A stretch of DNA of 64,000 nt from Hyphomonadaceae bacterium (GCA_022843225.1 JALHOC010000005.1:1-64000); one strand, 5' to 3'. Counted from the stretch's first letter, positions 25,868-36,050 are shown. The notes: generated by a model from the sequence alone, not told the origin. Numbers and translations: made by a program.

Positions 25868-27034
25868 ATGGCGATCCGCAACAATGATGCCGTGATCGTT
25901 GGCGTCGGTCAGACTGAGATCTCCAAGCAATCTGGCCGTAGCGAATTGCAGCTTGCGGCCGAAGCGTCGCTATTAGCTTTGAACGACGCTGGCATCGCGC
26001 CCGAAGATGTCGACGGCATGATCACTTACACAATCGACAACAACGACGAAGTAGGGCTCTGCCGTTGTTTGGGCGTGAAAGACCTGAAGTACACGGTGCG
26101 CGTGCCTCAAGGCGGCGGCGGCTCGGTTGTGACGATCTTCCAGGCTATGGCGGCGGTGAAGTCCGGCGTCGCAGATGTTGTGCTGATTTGGCGTGCAATG
26201 AATGAGCGTTCGCAATATCGCTTTGGCCGACCGGTTCCGGCGGGGCGTATTCCCGTAGGCGGCGGCTCGACCTTCATGGAATGGGCGATGCCGTTCGGCG
26301 CGCAGAGCCCAGGATCTTGGGAGGCGTTGGTCGCACAGGCGTACATGAAGAAGTATGGCGTCACCAATGCCGATTTCGGCATGGTCTCCGTGCTCTTGCG
26401 CAAACATGCGGCGACCAACCCGGCTGCATGGTTCTACAAGAAGCCGATCACGATCGATGATCATCAGAATTCGCGCTGGATCGCGGCGCCCGTGTTGCGG
26501 CTGCTCGATTGCTGTCAAGAGAGCGATGGCGGGGTGGCTATTGTCGTGACGCGTATGGATCGCGCGCGTGATCTCAAGCAAAAGCCAGTGAAAATTCATG
26601 GTGCGGTTCACACCATGCTTCCCAACCATGAGATCATCACCAATTACTATCACAGCCAGGATCTCACGCGAGCCGCGCTTTCCGAGACGGTGACAAAACG
26701 TTTGAAGAAAACCGCTAGAATTGCGCCAGCCGAGACGCAGGTCGCGATGATCTACGACAATTTCACACCGCAGATCTTTACGCAGCTCGAGGGGTTCGGC
26801 TACTGCAAGCGCGGCGAGGCGAAGGATTACATCGCTGGCGGCAACCTTGAACTGTACGGCAAGAGCCCACTTAGCCCCAACGGCGGGCATATCGGCGAAG
26901 GCTACATCCACGGCATGAATCTGATCTCCGAGGGCGTACGTCAGGCGCGTGGTACGGCGGTCAACCAAGTGAAGAACGTGGAAACGGTGTTCCTTGGTTC
27001 GGGCGTGTCCGGCGCCATTATCGGCGTGGTCTGA
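25868..27034 (+). CDS. Ltp2-like thiolase-fold protein, probable acyl-CoA aldolase
   Basis: A 388-residue lipid-transfer/SCP2-thiolase-like protein. The thiolase fold is intact, but the nucleophile region reads VPQGGGGSVVTIFQA with no Cys, and the C-terminal GGHIGEGYIHGMN replaces the usual GHP loop. Loss of Cys with an adjacent DUF35 partner is the pattern of Ltp2-type aldolases, which cleave beta-hydroxyacyl-CoA side chains rather than run thiolysis. The Tyr in MIYDNFTP may serve as base. I infer a retro-aldol step removing a CoA-activated side chain from a steroid or related compound. Confidence 0.87.
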   Translation: MAIRNNDAVIVGVGQTEISKQSGRSELQLAAEASLLALNDAGIAPEDVDGMITYTIDNNDEVGLCRCLGVKDLKYTVRVPQGGGGSVVTIFQAMAAVKSGVADVVLIWRAMNERSQYRFGRPVPAGRIPVGGGSTFMEWAMPFGAQSPGSWEALVAQAYMKKYGVTNADFGMVSVLLRKHAATNPAAWFYKKPITIDDHQNSRWIAAPVLRLLDCCQESDGGVAIVVTRMDRARDLKQKPVKIHGAVHTMLPNHEIITNYYHSQDLTRAALSETVTKRLKKTARIAPAETQVAMIYDNFTPQIFTQLEGFGYCKRGEAKDYIAGGNLELYGKSPLSPNGGHIGEGYIHGMNLISEGVRQARGTAVNQVKNVETVFLGSGVSGAIIGVV

Positions 27035-27048
27035 GGCGGGGCGCGCGG

Positions 27049-27981
27049 ATGCAGCCTGCTGCTACGCTGCGCCTTCCTGTCGGCGCGATACTTGCGGGCG
27101 AAGGCGAACTCTTCATCGCCGCCGATGTGTTTTCGCCGCCCGCCGGCGAAAGAACGCATGGCCTGATGTTCTGTCTGCCGGGCGGGGGGGTCACCAAACA
27201 TTTTTTCAACCTCGGCGACCCCGGCGCCGGTATGAGCTTCGCCGAAGCGATGACCGCGCGCGGGTTTCTCGTGGCGGCCTTTGACCATCTCGGCGTCGGC
27301 GAAAGCAGCCGGCCGGCTGATGGGTTCGCGATCACCTCCGCTGTTGCGGCTAAAGCCAATGGGCTTGCGCTCGATGTGTTGACGTCGCTGCTGGCGAAGG
27401 GGGGGGTCCCTGGCGTTGCACCGGTGGAGGGCTTGCCTCTTATTGGCGTGGGCCATTCGATGGGGGCGCTGATCCTAACTGTGCAGGAAATTGAACGCCG
27501 CGAATGCAAGGCGCTCATGCTGTTCGGCTTCGGCAGCTGCGGCTTGCCCCAAGTGTTAAATGAGGCTGAACGTGAGGCGCTGACGCTGCCAGATCGTGGG
27601 GTCGAGCGATATCCCGAGCTTGCGCGCGTGCGGTTTGCGGGGGAGGCTTATGCTCCGATCCCGCGTCCCGAGAGCACGTCGCCCGCCTCCATCGCGCTCG
27701 CGGCTGCCCAGGATCGCGTGCTCGCCGTGCCGGCTCTTCACTCGATGATGCCCGGCAATGTCAAGGAGGCTATGGCGTCGCTGAACCGGCCTATTTTTTT
27801 GGCCGTCGGCGATGCAGACATCGTCGGCATTCCACACGATCTGCCCGCCGAGTATCCGTCTTGCCCTGACTTCACGCTCATCGTGATGCAGAAGTGCGGC
27901 CATCATCAGTTTGTGGCGCGCTCCACGCCGCGTATGTTGCAGCGCGCCGGAGATTGGGCCGTTAGTGTTTTGGTTGAATGA
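27049..27981 (+). CDS. Alpha/beta hydrolase
   Basis: A 310-residue alpha/beta hydrolase. The nucleophile elbow GHSMGA is near residue 138, after AAFDHLGVGESSRP, which is the typical strand-loop before it. A candidate catalytic His is in MQKCGHHQF near residue 286, and the acid could be Asp in VGDADIVGIP. It starts 14 bases after the aldolase gene. A thioesterase, esterase or lactonase role on a CoA ester or conjugate is plausible. The gene holds a G7 tract, a G8 tract and a T7 tract, all in frame here. Confidence 0.83.
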   Translation: MQPAATLRLPVGAILAGEGELFIAADVFSPPAGERTHGLMFCLPGGGVTKHFFNLGDPGAGMSFAEAMTARGFLVAAFDHLGVGESSRPADGFAITSAVAAKANGLALDVLTSLLAKGGVPGVAPVEGLPLIGVGHSMGALILTVQEIERRECKALMLFGFGSCGLPQVLNEAEREALTLPDRGVERYPELARVRFAGEAYAPIPRPESTSPASIALAAAQDRVLAVPALHSMMPGNVKEAMASLNRPIFLAVGDADIVGIPHDLPAEYPSCPDFTLIVMQKCGHHQFVARSTPRMLQRAGDWAVSVLVE

Positions 27982-27991
27982 GGCAGGACGG

Positions 27992-28306
27992 ATGGCAAAA
28001 ACATACAAAGCCGGAACACGGCTGAAGAGCGCTGTATGCGATACCCAGATCATGGTGCTCCGGGCGCCGCCGACGGAACTCGACTTGCGCTGCGGGGGCG
28101 CGGAGATGTTGGCGATGGACGCCGCGACCACGGCAGGTGCCGCGCTCGATGCGGCATTCTCTGCGGGCACCCTGAGTGGCAAGCGCTATGTCGATGCGGA
28201 CGAGAGCATGGAATTTCTGTGCACTAAGGGCGGCGCTGGGGGGTTGAGCCTTGGCGCCACACCGCTGCAGATCAAGCAGGCCAAAGCGCTTCCGTCTTCG
28301 GATTGA
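27992..28306 (+). CDS. Conserved hypothetical small protein
   Basis: A 104-residue protein starting MAKTYKAGTRLKSAVCDTQI, with conserved-looking blocks VLRAP, LRCGGAEM and GKRYVD. I recall similar small proteins beside acyl-CoA ligases and acyl-CoA dehydrogenases, but no function is known to me. Three Cys (in AVCDT, LRCGG and LCTKG) could bind metal. It has no signal or membrane segment. It is the last gene of the aldolase operon, ten bases after the hydrolase stop, with GGCAGGA near its ATG. Confidence 0.78.
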   Translation: MAKTYKAGTRLKSAVCDTQIMVLRAPPTELDLRCGGAEMLAMDAATTAGAALDAAFSAGTLSGKRYVDADESMEFLCTKGGAGGLSLGATPLQIKQAKALPSSD

Positions 28307-28323
28307 GCGCGCGGGAGGCGAGT

Positions 28324-29187
28324 TCAGCGAACGATGGCGGGGTGCGCTATACGTGGCTCTCCAAGCATGTCGCGATAGGAAGGCGGCTGTTTGCCGCCAA
28401 CATCCTTGAGCTCGTAGCGCAATGCTAACTCGGCGCCAATGAAAGTCTGGCCTGAGAGGCTCATCAGGTCTGGATCGTCAAAGAGCGCCGCGAACAAGAG
28501 GCCCGTGAATTCTGGCGTCTCGGCTTGCGCCATGAAGCCTTCGTACTGATCTGGACGCTCACCCAGCGCCTTTTTTGTCCGCTCTGTCACAAGCGGCCCC
28601 ATCCAGATTGAGGCGGTGGCGACATTGTGATCCTTGAGATCGACAGCCATGTCGGCGGCAAATTTGTCGACGCCCGCCTTCTGCGCGCCGTAAGCGGCGC
28701 CGTGCATGTAGCACACCGATCCGAACGACGAGGTGAAGCCGATTAGCCCGCTTTTGGCCCGCACCATCATCGGCGCTGCATAGAAGCTCGAGATGTAATG
28801 GCAGCGGAGGCCAAGCGTGAGGATGTCAGCCAGCTCGATTGAGCGCTCCCAGAAGCCACCGGGCTTGATCAGGTCGTCGTGAATGGTGGCGACATTGTTG
28901 ATGAGGATATCCAGCCGGCCTTGCTCCCGTTCGACCTGTTCGAACAGCGTCTTGATCTGACCGTCATCGGCGTGGTCGACCTGCACTGCGATTCCTTTGC
29001 CGCCACTGGCGGTCACGGCTTCAGCGGTTTCATGGATGGTGCCGGGGAGGGGCGCAGAGCCAGGCGTTACCGTGCGTCCAGTGACATAGACGGTAGCGCC
29101 GCGGGCTCCCAGCGCGCGTGCAATGCCGGCGCCAGCGCCACGGCTCGCGCCAGTGACGACCGCGACTGGATGTTCGACCTTGCTCAT
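28324..29187 (-). CDS. SDR-family oxidoreductase, DHRS1-like
   Basis: A 287-residue SDR of the group with a TGASRGAGAGIARALGARGATVYVTGR start, which resembles DHRS1 and the AtuB/AtuG proteins of acyclic terpene degradation. The catalytic YGAQK is present, but NNAG is NNVA. The start chosen is the ATG behind GGGAGGAAG; the open frame upstream is 11 codons longer. It is the last gene of the TetR-carboxylase operon. A role in oxidising an alcohol or beta-hydroxyacyl-CoA of a branched chain is inferred only from context. Confidence 0.87.
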   Translation of the reverse strand: MSKVEHPVAVVTGASRGAGAGIARALGARGATVYVTGRTVTPGSAPLPGTIHETAEAVTASGGKGIAVQVDHADDGQIKTLFEQVEREQGRLDILINNVATIHDDLIKPGGFWERSIELADILTLGLRCHYISSFYAAPMMVRAKSGLIGFTSSFGSVCYMHGAAYGAQKAGVDKFAADMAVDLKDHNVATASIWMGPLVTERTKKALGERPDQYEGFMAQAETPEFTGLLFAALFDDPDLMSLSGQTFIGAELALRYELKDVGGKQPPSYRDMLGEPRIAHPAIVR

Positions 29188-29226
29188 GACTTCCTCCCTT
29201 TTGTCGTTATTGTTCGACAAACGCCG

Positions 29227-30834
29227 CTACATACGAAACACCCCGTAGCGCGGTGGCGCAATCGGTGTGTTGAGCGCCGCACTTAGAGCGATGGCCAGGG
29301 CGTTGCGCGTGTCGATAGGATCGAGGATGCCATCGTCCCACAATTCCGATGTAGCGTAGTAGGCGCTCTGCTGGCGGCGATAATCCTCCAGGATCGGATT
29401 GCGAATGGTGGCGATTTCTTGCGCGCTTAGGTTTTTTCCTTCGCGCGCCAGCTGCTTAATCTTGATGTCGGTTAACACGCCGGCCGCCTGCTCGGCGCCC
29501 ATGACGGAGGTCTGGCTCTGCGGCCAGGAGAACATGAAACGGGAGTCAAAAGCGCGACCCGACATGCCATAGGTGCCCGCGCCGAACGATCCATTGACGA
29601 CCACTGTGAGCTTCGGCACTTCGCTGCACGCCACTGCCATGATCATCTTGGCGCCGTCCTTGGTGATACCCGCGCGTTCATAGTCGCGCCCCACCATGAA
29701 GCCTGTGATATTCTGCAGGAAGATGAGCGGCGTGCGGTTCTGATTGCACAGTTCAATGAAGTGCGCGCCCTTCAGCGCACTGTCGTTAAATAATACGCCA
29801 TTATTGCCGAGCACGCCGACCTGCATGCCCCAGAGTCGCGCATAACCGCAGATCAGTGTCTTGCCGTAATTGGCTTGATATTCGTGGAAGCGGCTGCCGT
29901 CGAAGATACGCGCGATCACTTCGCGCATGTCGAACTGGACTTTCTGATCGACCGGCAACACGCCATAAAGCTCGCCCGGATCGTAAAATGGCGGTTCGGG
30001 TTCGCAGCGTTCAACTGACGTTTTCTCTGGCCGCGTGAAGCGCCCCACGATTTCGCGGGTAATGGCGATGGCGTGCAATTCAGTCGAGGCAGGATAATCG
30101 GCGACGCCCGACACCGATGTGTGCATGTCAGCGCCGCCTAGTTCTTCGACGCTGATGTCCTCGCCTGTGGCGGCTTTCACCAGCGGCGGGCCGCCCAGGA
30201 AGATCGCGCCGGTTCCCCGCACGATAACATTGTAATCCGACAGCGCGGGAATGTAGGCGCCGCCGGCGGTGCAGTGGCCCAGCACGATCGCCACCTGTTG
30301 CACGCCCATCTTCGACAAGATCGACTGGTTACGGAAAATGCGGCCTGCAAAATATTTGTCGGCGAACAATTCTGCTTGCAGAGGCAGGAAGCCTCCGGCG
30401 CTGTCGCACAAATGCACGACGGGCAGGCGGTTCTCGATGGCGATGTCGAGCGTGCGCACGATTTTCTTTACCGAGAGCGGATACCAGGCTCCGCCTTTGA
30501 CGCTTGCGTCATCGGCGTGGATGATCACTTCACGGCCCGAGACAATGCCGATGCCAGACACCTGCGCGGCGCCCGGCACGTCCCCGCCATAAGCGCAATT
30601 GGCCGCGAGCGTCGAAAGTTCGAGGAAAGGCGTTCCAGGATCAAGCAATTCCGAGAGTCGTTCGCGGATGGTGAGCTTGTTCTGGCGCCGCAGGCGCTCA
30701 ATGTCGCGCGCGGGGCGGTCATAGCGGGCGGCGCGCTGCTTCTCATGCAAGGCTTCAGCGAGCGCGCGATTGTGCTTGGCGTTGGCCTTAAACTCAGGCG
30801 ACTGCGTGTTAACGCGAGATTCAAGCCGCCGCAT
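29227..30834 (-). CDS. Acyl-CoA carboxylase beta subunit (methylcrotonyl/geranyl-CoA type)
   Basis: A 535-residue carboxyltransferase subunit. Both halves of the crotonase-like carboxyltransferase fold are present, with NDA-like HADDASVKGGAWYP, GHCTAGGAYIPALSDYN, GGPPLVKAATGEDIS and QNITGFMVGRDYE. The C terminus ends with an ALN-PI-GVFRM block, as in MccB and AtuC. It transfers carboxyl from biotin to an alpha,beta-unsaturated, gamma-methyl acyl-CoA. Both methylcrotonyl-CoA and geranyl-CoA carboxylases fit; I cannot separate them by eye. It starts four bases after the biotin carrier gene. Confidence 0.93.
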   Translation of the reverse strand: MRRLESRVNTQSPEFKANAKHNRALAEALHEKQRAARYDRPARDIERLRRQNKLTIRERLSELLDPGTPFLELSTLAANCAYGGDVPGAAQVSGIGIVSGREVIIHADDASVKGGAWYPLSVKKIVRTLDIAIENRLPVVHLCDSAGGFLPLQAELFADKYFAGRIFRNQSILSKMGVQQVAIVLGHCTAGGAYIPALSDYNVIVRGTGAIFLGGPPLVKAATGEDISVEELGGADMHTSVSGVADYPASTELHAIAITREIVGRFTRPEKTSVERCEPEPPFYDPGELYGVLPVDQKVQFDMREVIARIFDGSRFHEYQANYGKTLICGYARLWGMQVGVLGNNGVLFNDSALKGAHFIELCNQNRTPLIFLQNITGFMVGRDYERAGITKDGAKMIMAVACSEVPKLTVVVNGSFGAGTYGMSGRAFDSRFMFSWPQSQTSVMGAEQAAGVLTDIKIKQLAREGKNLSAQEIATIRNPILEDYRRQQSAYYATSELWDDGILDPIDTRNALAIALSAALNTPIAPPRYGVFRM

Positions 30835-30838
30835 GCGA

Positions 30839-31333
30839 TCAATCTTCCGCAGCTAGAGTAACGAGCGCGGTGTCACGGTCAAACGTTTGACCAGCCGCGA
30901 CATGGATGCTTTCAACCACGCCCGCGCGCGGCGCCTTGATCGCGGTTTCGAGTTTCATGCTCTCGATAATCAAAAGCACGTCGCCGGCGGCAACCTGCGC
31001 ACCGAGAACCGCCGCCACCGAAAGCACCATGCCGGGCATTGGCGCGCGCGCGATGGCGTCTCCGTGCGCCTCGGCCTCGTGTTCGAACACAGAGACCGCC
31101 GCCTCGAACCGCACCTCGATCTCGCGTCCGGCGATGTGAACATGGACGCTGTCGCCGTTGACAGCGATCAGCACGTCATGGACGGCGTCGCCCACGTAGA
31201 GGCGCGAAGCAGAACCCTCACCTCGAACAAGACGCACCGGCGTCTCGCGATCGCCGATCAAGATCAGTTGCTCGCCTCGACTTGCCAGCCAGGCTCGCCG
31301 GCTTTGGCCTTCGACGGTGAAGAAGTGCTTCAT
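30839..31333 (-). CDS. Biotin carrier/BT-domain half of a split acyl-CoA carboxylase alpha subunit
   Basis: A 164-residue protein that is the C-terminal third of a normal alpha subunit. Residues 1-85 form the barrel-like BT region (RAWLASRGEQLILIGDRETP onward). Residues 95-164 are the biotinyl domain with ESMKLE, so Lys127 carries biotin. The ATG chosen is one base after the stop of the biotin carboxylase gene (TGAGATG). No good ribosome site precedes it, so translation probably depends on coupling. In standard methylcrotonyl/geranyl carboxylases this segment is fused to the carboxylase; the junction here falls at the GW-R motif where BT begins. Confidence 0.87.
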   Translation of the reverse strand: MKHFFTVEGQSRRAWLASRGEQLILIGDRETPVRLVRGEGSASRLYVGDAVHDVLIAVNGDSVHVHIAGREIEVRFEAAVSVFEHEAEAHGDAIARAPMPGMVLSVAAVLGAQVAAGDVLLIIESMKLETAIKAPRAGVVESIHVAAGQTFDRDTALVTLAAED

Positions 31334-31334
31334 C

Positions 31335-32810
<1,476 letters not shown>

Positions 32811-32824
32811 CGTGTCTCCAGCGC

Positions 32825-33421
32825 CTATCGGGCCACGCCGCGCAACACGAGGTCGGCGAGGAGATCGGCGTCGGCCGCGATCCGCGCTTTTGCACGCGCC
32901 GACATGGCGCGCCAAGCGAGGTGCTCGACGCCGCCAAACACGAGGTCACGCAAAAGCGCGGGCTCTACGCCGTCGCGCAATTCGCGCGCCCGCTGCGCAT
33001 CGCGAATAAGATCCAGAAAAACCTTGCTGTAGCGGCGGTTCATGGCCTGGGCCTCGGAGTCCGAAAATTCCGCCGCCCCCCGCACCTCGGCTATAAACAG
33101 GCGGCAAAGCCCGGGCTCGGCCATCAATATCTGAAGGTGCGTGCGGATCAGTGCCCGCAGCTTTGCCGAGAATCCTCGCTCTGCCGCCAAGGCGGGTTCT
33201 AGAACGTTGAGTATCCGCTCGAAGAAGGCTGCGAGCACAGCGTCCAGCAGCTGCCGTTTGCTTTCGTAATAGCGGTAAATAAGGCCATCCGAGATACCAG
33301 CGGCGCGGGCGATTTCAGCGATCGCCGCTGCCTGGTAGCCGCGAGCGACGAAAATTCGCTGTGCCGCCTCGAGTATAGCGGCAGAGCGATCCTGCATGCG
33401 TTTTACGCTGATAGCGGGCAT
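32825..33421 (-). CDS. TetR-family transcriptional regulator
   Basis: A 198-residue TetR regulator. The N-terminal helix-turn-helix is visible in ILEAAQRIFVARGYQAAAIAEIARAAGISDGLIYRYYESKR-like order at about residues 16-58 (quoted in parts: AQRIFVARGYQAAAIAEIAR, then ISDGLIYRYYESK). The C-terminal ligand domain contains HLQILMAEPGLCRLFIAEVRG-like helices. The start chosen is the second ATG of the frame. It is the first gene of the carboxylase operon and divergent from the isovaleryl-CoA-dehydrogenase-like gene, so it probably represses both; AtuR and LiuR systems have similar logic, with CoA esters as inducers. Confidence 0.9.
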   Translation of the reverse strand: MPAISVKRMQDRSAAILEAAQRIFVARGYQAAAIAEIARAAGISDGLIYRYYESKRQLLDAVLAAFFERILNVLEPALAAERGFSAKLRALIRTHLQILMAEPGLCRLFIAEVRGAAEFSDSEAQAMNRRYSKVFLDLIRDAQRARELRDGVEPALLRDLVFGGVEHLAWRAMSARAKARIAADADLLADLVLRGVAR

Positions 33422-33449
33422 CAATACTCTGCAAATAGACAAAACACTT

Positions 33450-33463
33450 GCGGCGAGCGCCGC
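33450..33463. promoter_or_regulatory. GC-rich inverted repeat in the TetR/acyl-CoA dehydrogenase promoter region
   Basis: GCGGCG-AG-CGCCGC lies between the divergent tetR and acyl-CoA dehydrogenase genes. A TetR dimer would need such a symmetric site here. The arms are all G and C, so chance in this composition is a real possibility. Confidence 0.25.
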
Positions 33464-33544
33464 TGTGCCTCATGTAAATGCCATTCAATTTGGGGTCAAC
33501 ATGGCGCCCGTCTGAGGCGCGCCGGCGATTTTGAAAGGGCGTTC

Positions 33545-34741
33545 ATGACGATCCACACCAACATCGTCGCCGCTAACGCTTTCCGGCTGACCCAAGAGCA
33601 AAATGAGATCCTCGACCAGGCCGACGCGTTCGCAAAAAAAGAGCTCTGGCCGTTGCAAAAGAAGATGGATGACGAAGAATGGTGGCCTCCAGAGCTGATG
33701 CCGGCGCTTGGCAAGATGGGGTTCCTCGGCGTCACGGCGAACTCGGATTATGGCGGCGCTGACAGCGATTTCATGACTGCAGGTCTGATTACGCAGGGCC
33801 TGTCACGCTGGAATCACGCGGCGGCGTTAAGCTATGTCGCGCACGACAATCTCTGCCTGAACAATATCGCGCGCAACGCGAGCGAAGCGATCAAGCGCAA
33901 ATATCTGCCCGGCCTTTGCGACGGCTCGTCGGTGGGTGCGTTGGCTTTGACGGAGCCCGGCGCGGGTTCCGACGCGTTAGGCTCGATGGCCACGACTGCG
34001 CGACGCGATGGCGATCGTTACATCCTGAACGGGCGAAAGCTCTACATTACCAACGGCCCAGTGGCAGATGTCATCCTCGTGTACGCGAAAACCAACAAGG
34101 AAAGGGGCTCTAAGGGCATTTCGGCTTTCCTTGTGGAGAAAAATTTCAAGGGTTTCCAAGTCGCTCAAAAGCTCGACAAAATGGGCTTCCGAGGCTCGCC
34201 CACTGGGGAACTTGTTTTTGATGATTGCGAAGTGCCGGCCGAGAATTTGGTCGGCGAAGAGGATCGCGGCGTCGGCGTGGTGATGAGCGGGCTCGACCTG
34301 GAGCGGGCGATTGTCGCGATGATTAATCTCGGTATGGCCGAGCGCGCGTTCGATCTGGCGCTCGATTACGCCAAGTTGCGCACTCAATTCGGCAAGCGCA
34401 TCGCAGACTTTCAGATGGTGCAATCGAAACTTGCCGACATGTGGACGGCGATCGAGACGATGCGCACGTTTTGTTATCGCACGTTGGCGGAGGGTTGCGA
34501 ACTCAAAGAGGGCGAGGGCGGGCGAGGGCGCTTTCATGCGCTGACAGCGTCTTGCATTTATTACGCAGCCGAGACCTGCACGCGCGTCGTTGCTGATGCT
34601 GTGCAAATCCATGGCGGCTCGGGCTATATGCGCGAGTCAGAAGTGAACCGGCTCTATCGTGCAAGCAAATTGTTGGAGATCGGCGCCGGCACCTCGGAGG
34701 TGCGCAAGCTGATCATTGCTGGGGAATTGCTTAAGGAATGA
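33545..34741 (+). CDS. Isovaleryl-CoA-dehydrogenase-like acyl-CoA dehydrogenase
   Basis: A 398-residue acyl-CoA dehydrogenase with the features of the isovaleryl/citronellyl type. Glu253 in GLDLERA is at the position of the isovaleryl-CoA dehydrogenase base, and the C-terminal loop is LEIGAGTSEVRKLIIAGELL, where the common Glu is replaced by Ala, as in that enzyme. The flavin segment LTEPGAGSDALGSM is at about 135-148. It should oxidise a beta-methyl-branched acyl-CoA to the substrate of the carboxylase encoded divergently, like AtuD or Liu enzymes. The stop overlaps the convergent MFS gene by 11 bases. Confidence 0.92.
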   Translation: MTIHTNIVAANAFRLTQEQNEILDQADAFAKKELWPLQKKMDDEEWWPPELMPALGKMGFLGVTANSDYGGADSDFMTAGLITQGLSRWNHAAALSYVAHDNLCLNNIARNASEAIKRKYLPGLCDGSSVGALALTEPGAGSDALGSMATTARRDGDRYILNGRKLYITNGPVADVILVYAKTNKERGSKGISAFLVEKNFKGFQVAQKLDKMGFRGSPTGELVFDDCEVPAENLVGEEDRGVGVVMSGLDLERAIVAMINLGMAERAFDLALDYAKLRTQFGKRIADFQMVQSKLADMWTAIETMRTFCYRTLAEGCELKEGEGGRGRFHALTASCIYYAAETCTRVVADAVQIHGGSGYMRESEVNRLYRASKLLEIGAGTSEVRKLIIAGELLKE

Positions 34742-36017
34742 CGCTCTGTTTTCGCGGCAGATTGACGAACGCGATTAGCAGAGCAGACAATAGCGAGAGG
34801 GCGATGAAGGCCCAGAGCGCTGTTTCATACGATTGAGTGGCGTCATGGGAGCGCCCGACGAGCCAGATCATTAGGATCGCCAGGGGCTGCATGACTAAAC
34901 CCATTGCGCCCATGATCACGCCAAACGACCGCGAACCAAAGGCCTCGGCCGTGAGCGTCGTCCACACGGGATAGACCCCTCCTGTTGCAAGTCCCATAAG
35001 GCCCGCCATCAACAACAGCATCTCGTAGGACGGGTTCGCTAGAAGCGTGATGTTGAAACCGATGTGGCACGCCACGACCACGGCAAAGAGAATGCGTTTG
35101 TCGACGTGGTCGGCCAGGAGTCCCACAACCAGCTTACCCACGATCGACGAAGCCGTTAGTGCGGAAACTACAAAGGCGGCGTTCTGTAGGGTGAAACCCA
35201 TGTCTTCGCCGTAGGGCACAAGCGACACGATCAACGCCTGGTCGCACGCGAGCAAGATCGCAGCGCCAAATGTTATCAATAGGAAATTGCGGTTCACGAG
35301 CAGCTTTGGAATTGTCCAATGTGCCCCGTCGACTTGCTCTTGACCGTCCTGAACGCCGCTTAGGGATTCAGATTCCATGGAAAGCCCCACGGCGGCCGGT
35401 CGGTCTCGTATGAACAAAACCACTGCGAGCGCGATTAGTGCGCCCCCGCCGAGGCCGAGCGCGAGCACTGCCTCACGCCACCCAAAGCTCGCGACCAGAA
35501 GCGCGGCAATAGGCGTCACGATGAAGCCTCCCGTCGAACTCGACACCGCAAGGATGCCCATCGCGAGGCCGCGCCGGCGCTGGAACCAACGCGTAGTGAT
35601 CGTGTTGGCTGCAAGTGCGCCCCCGGCCGCCACACCAAATCCGAGCGGGCCCAATGCCGCCGCGCCCATGACCCAGGGTGCGTTTGCAAGTGCAATAGCG
35701 CTCAACCCACCCGCAAACGCAGCGGCGCCTGACAGCATGACCAAACGCGCTGACGCGCGATCCAGAAGCCACCCCACCAACGGTGACCACAGCGCCATGC
35801 CCAGCAGCATGAGGGTGAAGCCTGTATTGACCTCACCTCGGGTTAGCCGCATTTCCTCGGAAACAGCCCCGACGATCGTTCCAAAAGCGTAGATCGTGCC
35901 GCCGACCGCCAACATGGAGCAGACGAAGCCTGCGCCCACCACAGTCCAACCGCGATAGAAGGGCAGGCCATTCAAGCCGTCCGCACGCGTGATTGTTGGC
36001 GCAGCCTTGGTTTCCAT
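34731..36017 (-). CDS. MFS transporter, probable organic acid or steroid permease
   Basis: A 428-residue major facilitator protein with about 12 predicted membrane segments, the first at GWTVVGAGFVCSMLAVGGTI. The loop 2-3 motif resembles GWLLDRASARLVML. The layout resembles the oxalate/formate and monocarboxylate transporter-like families, which carry anionic substrates. The start chosen is the second of two ATGs, four bases after GGAGGA; the frame is open 63 codons further but that part has no family similarity. It is the only transporter in the window, so uptake of a steroid acid is an attractive but unproven role. Confidence 0.9.
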   Translation of the reverse strand: METKAAPTITRADGLNGLPFYRGWTVVGAGFVCSMLAVGGTIYAFGTIVGAVSEEMRLTRGEVNTGFTLMLLGMALWSPLVGWLLDRASARLVMLSGAAAFAGGLSAIALANAPWVMGAAALGPLGFGVAAGGALAANTITTRWFQRRRGLAMGILAVSSSTGGFIVTPIAALLVASFGWREAVLALGLGGGALIALAVVLFIRDRPAAVGLSMESESLSGVQDGQEQVDGAHWTIPKLLVNRNFLLITFGAAILLACDQALIVSLVPYGEDMGFTLQNAAFVVSALTASSIVGKLVVGLLADHVDKRILFAVVVACHIGFNITLLANPSYEMLLLMAGLMGLATGGVYPVWTTLTAEAFGSRSFGVIMGAMGLVMQPLAILMIWLVGRSHDATQSYETALWAFIALSLLSALLIAFVNLPRKQSVIP

Positions 36018-36050
36018 CATTCCTCCGGTATCCCTCGCCAACTCCAGCTT

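Noticed and set aside
25973-26968. A 331-codon open frame antisense to the aldolase-like gene
   Set aside because: The composition is rich in Arg and His without domain patterns; it is explained as a shadow of the real gene.
34742-34760. Convergent 11-base gene overlap as a sign of misassembly
   Set aside because: Both reading frames end normally and short convergent overlaps occur several times in this window.
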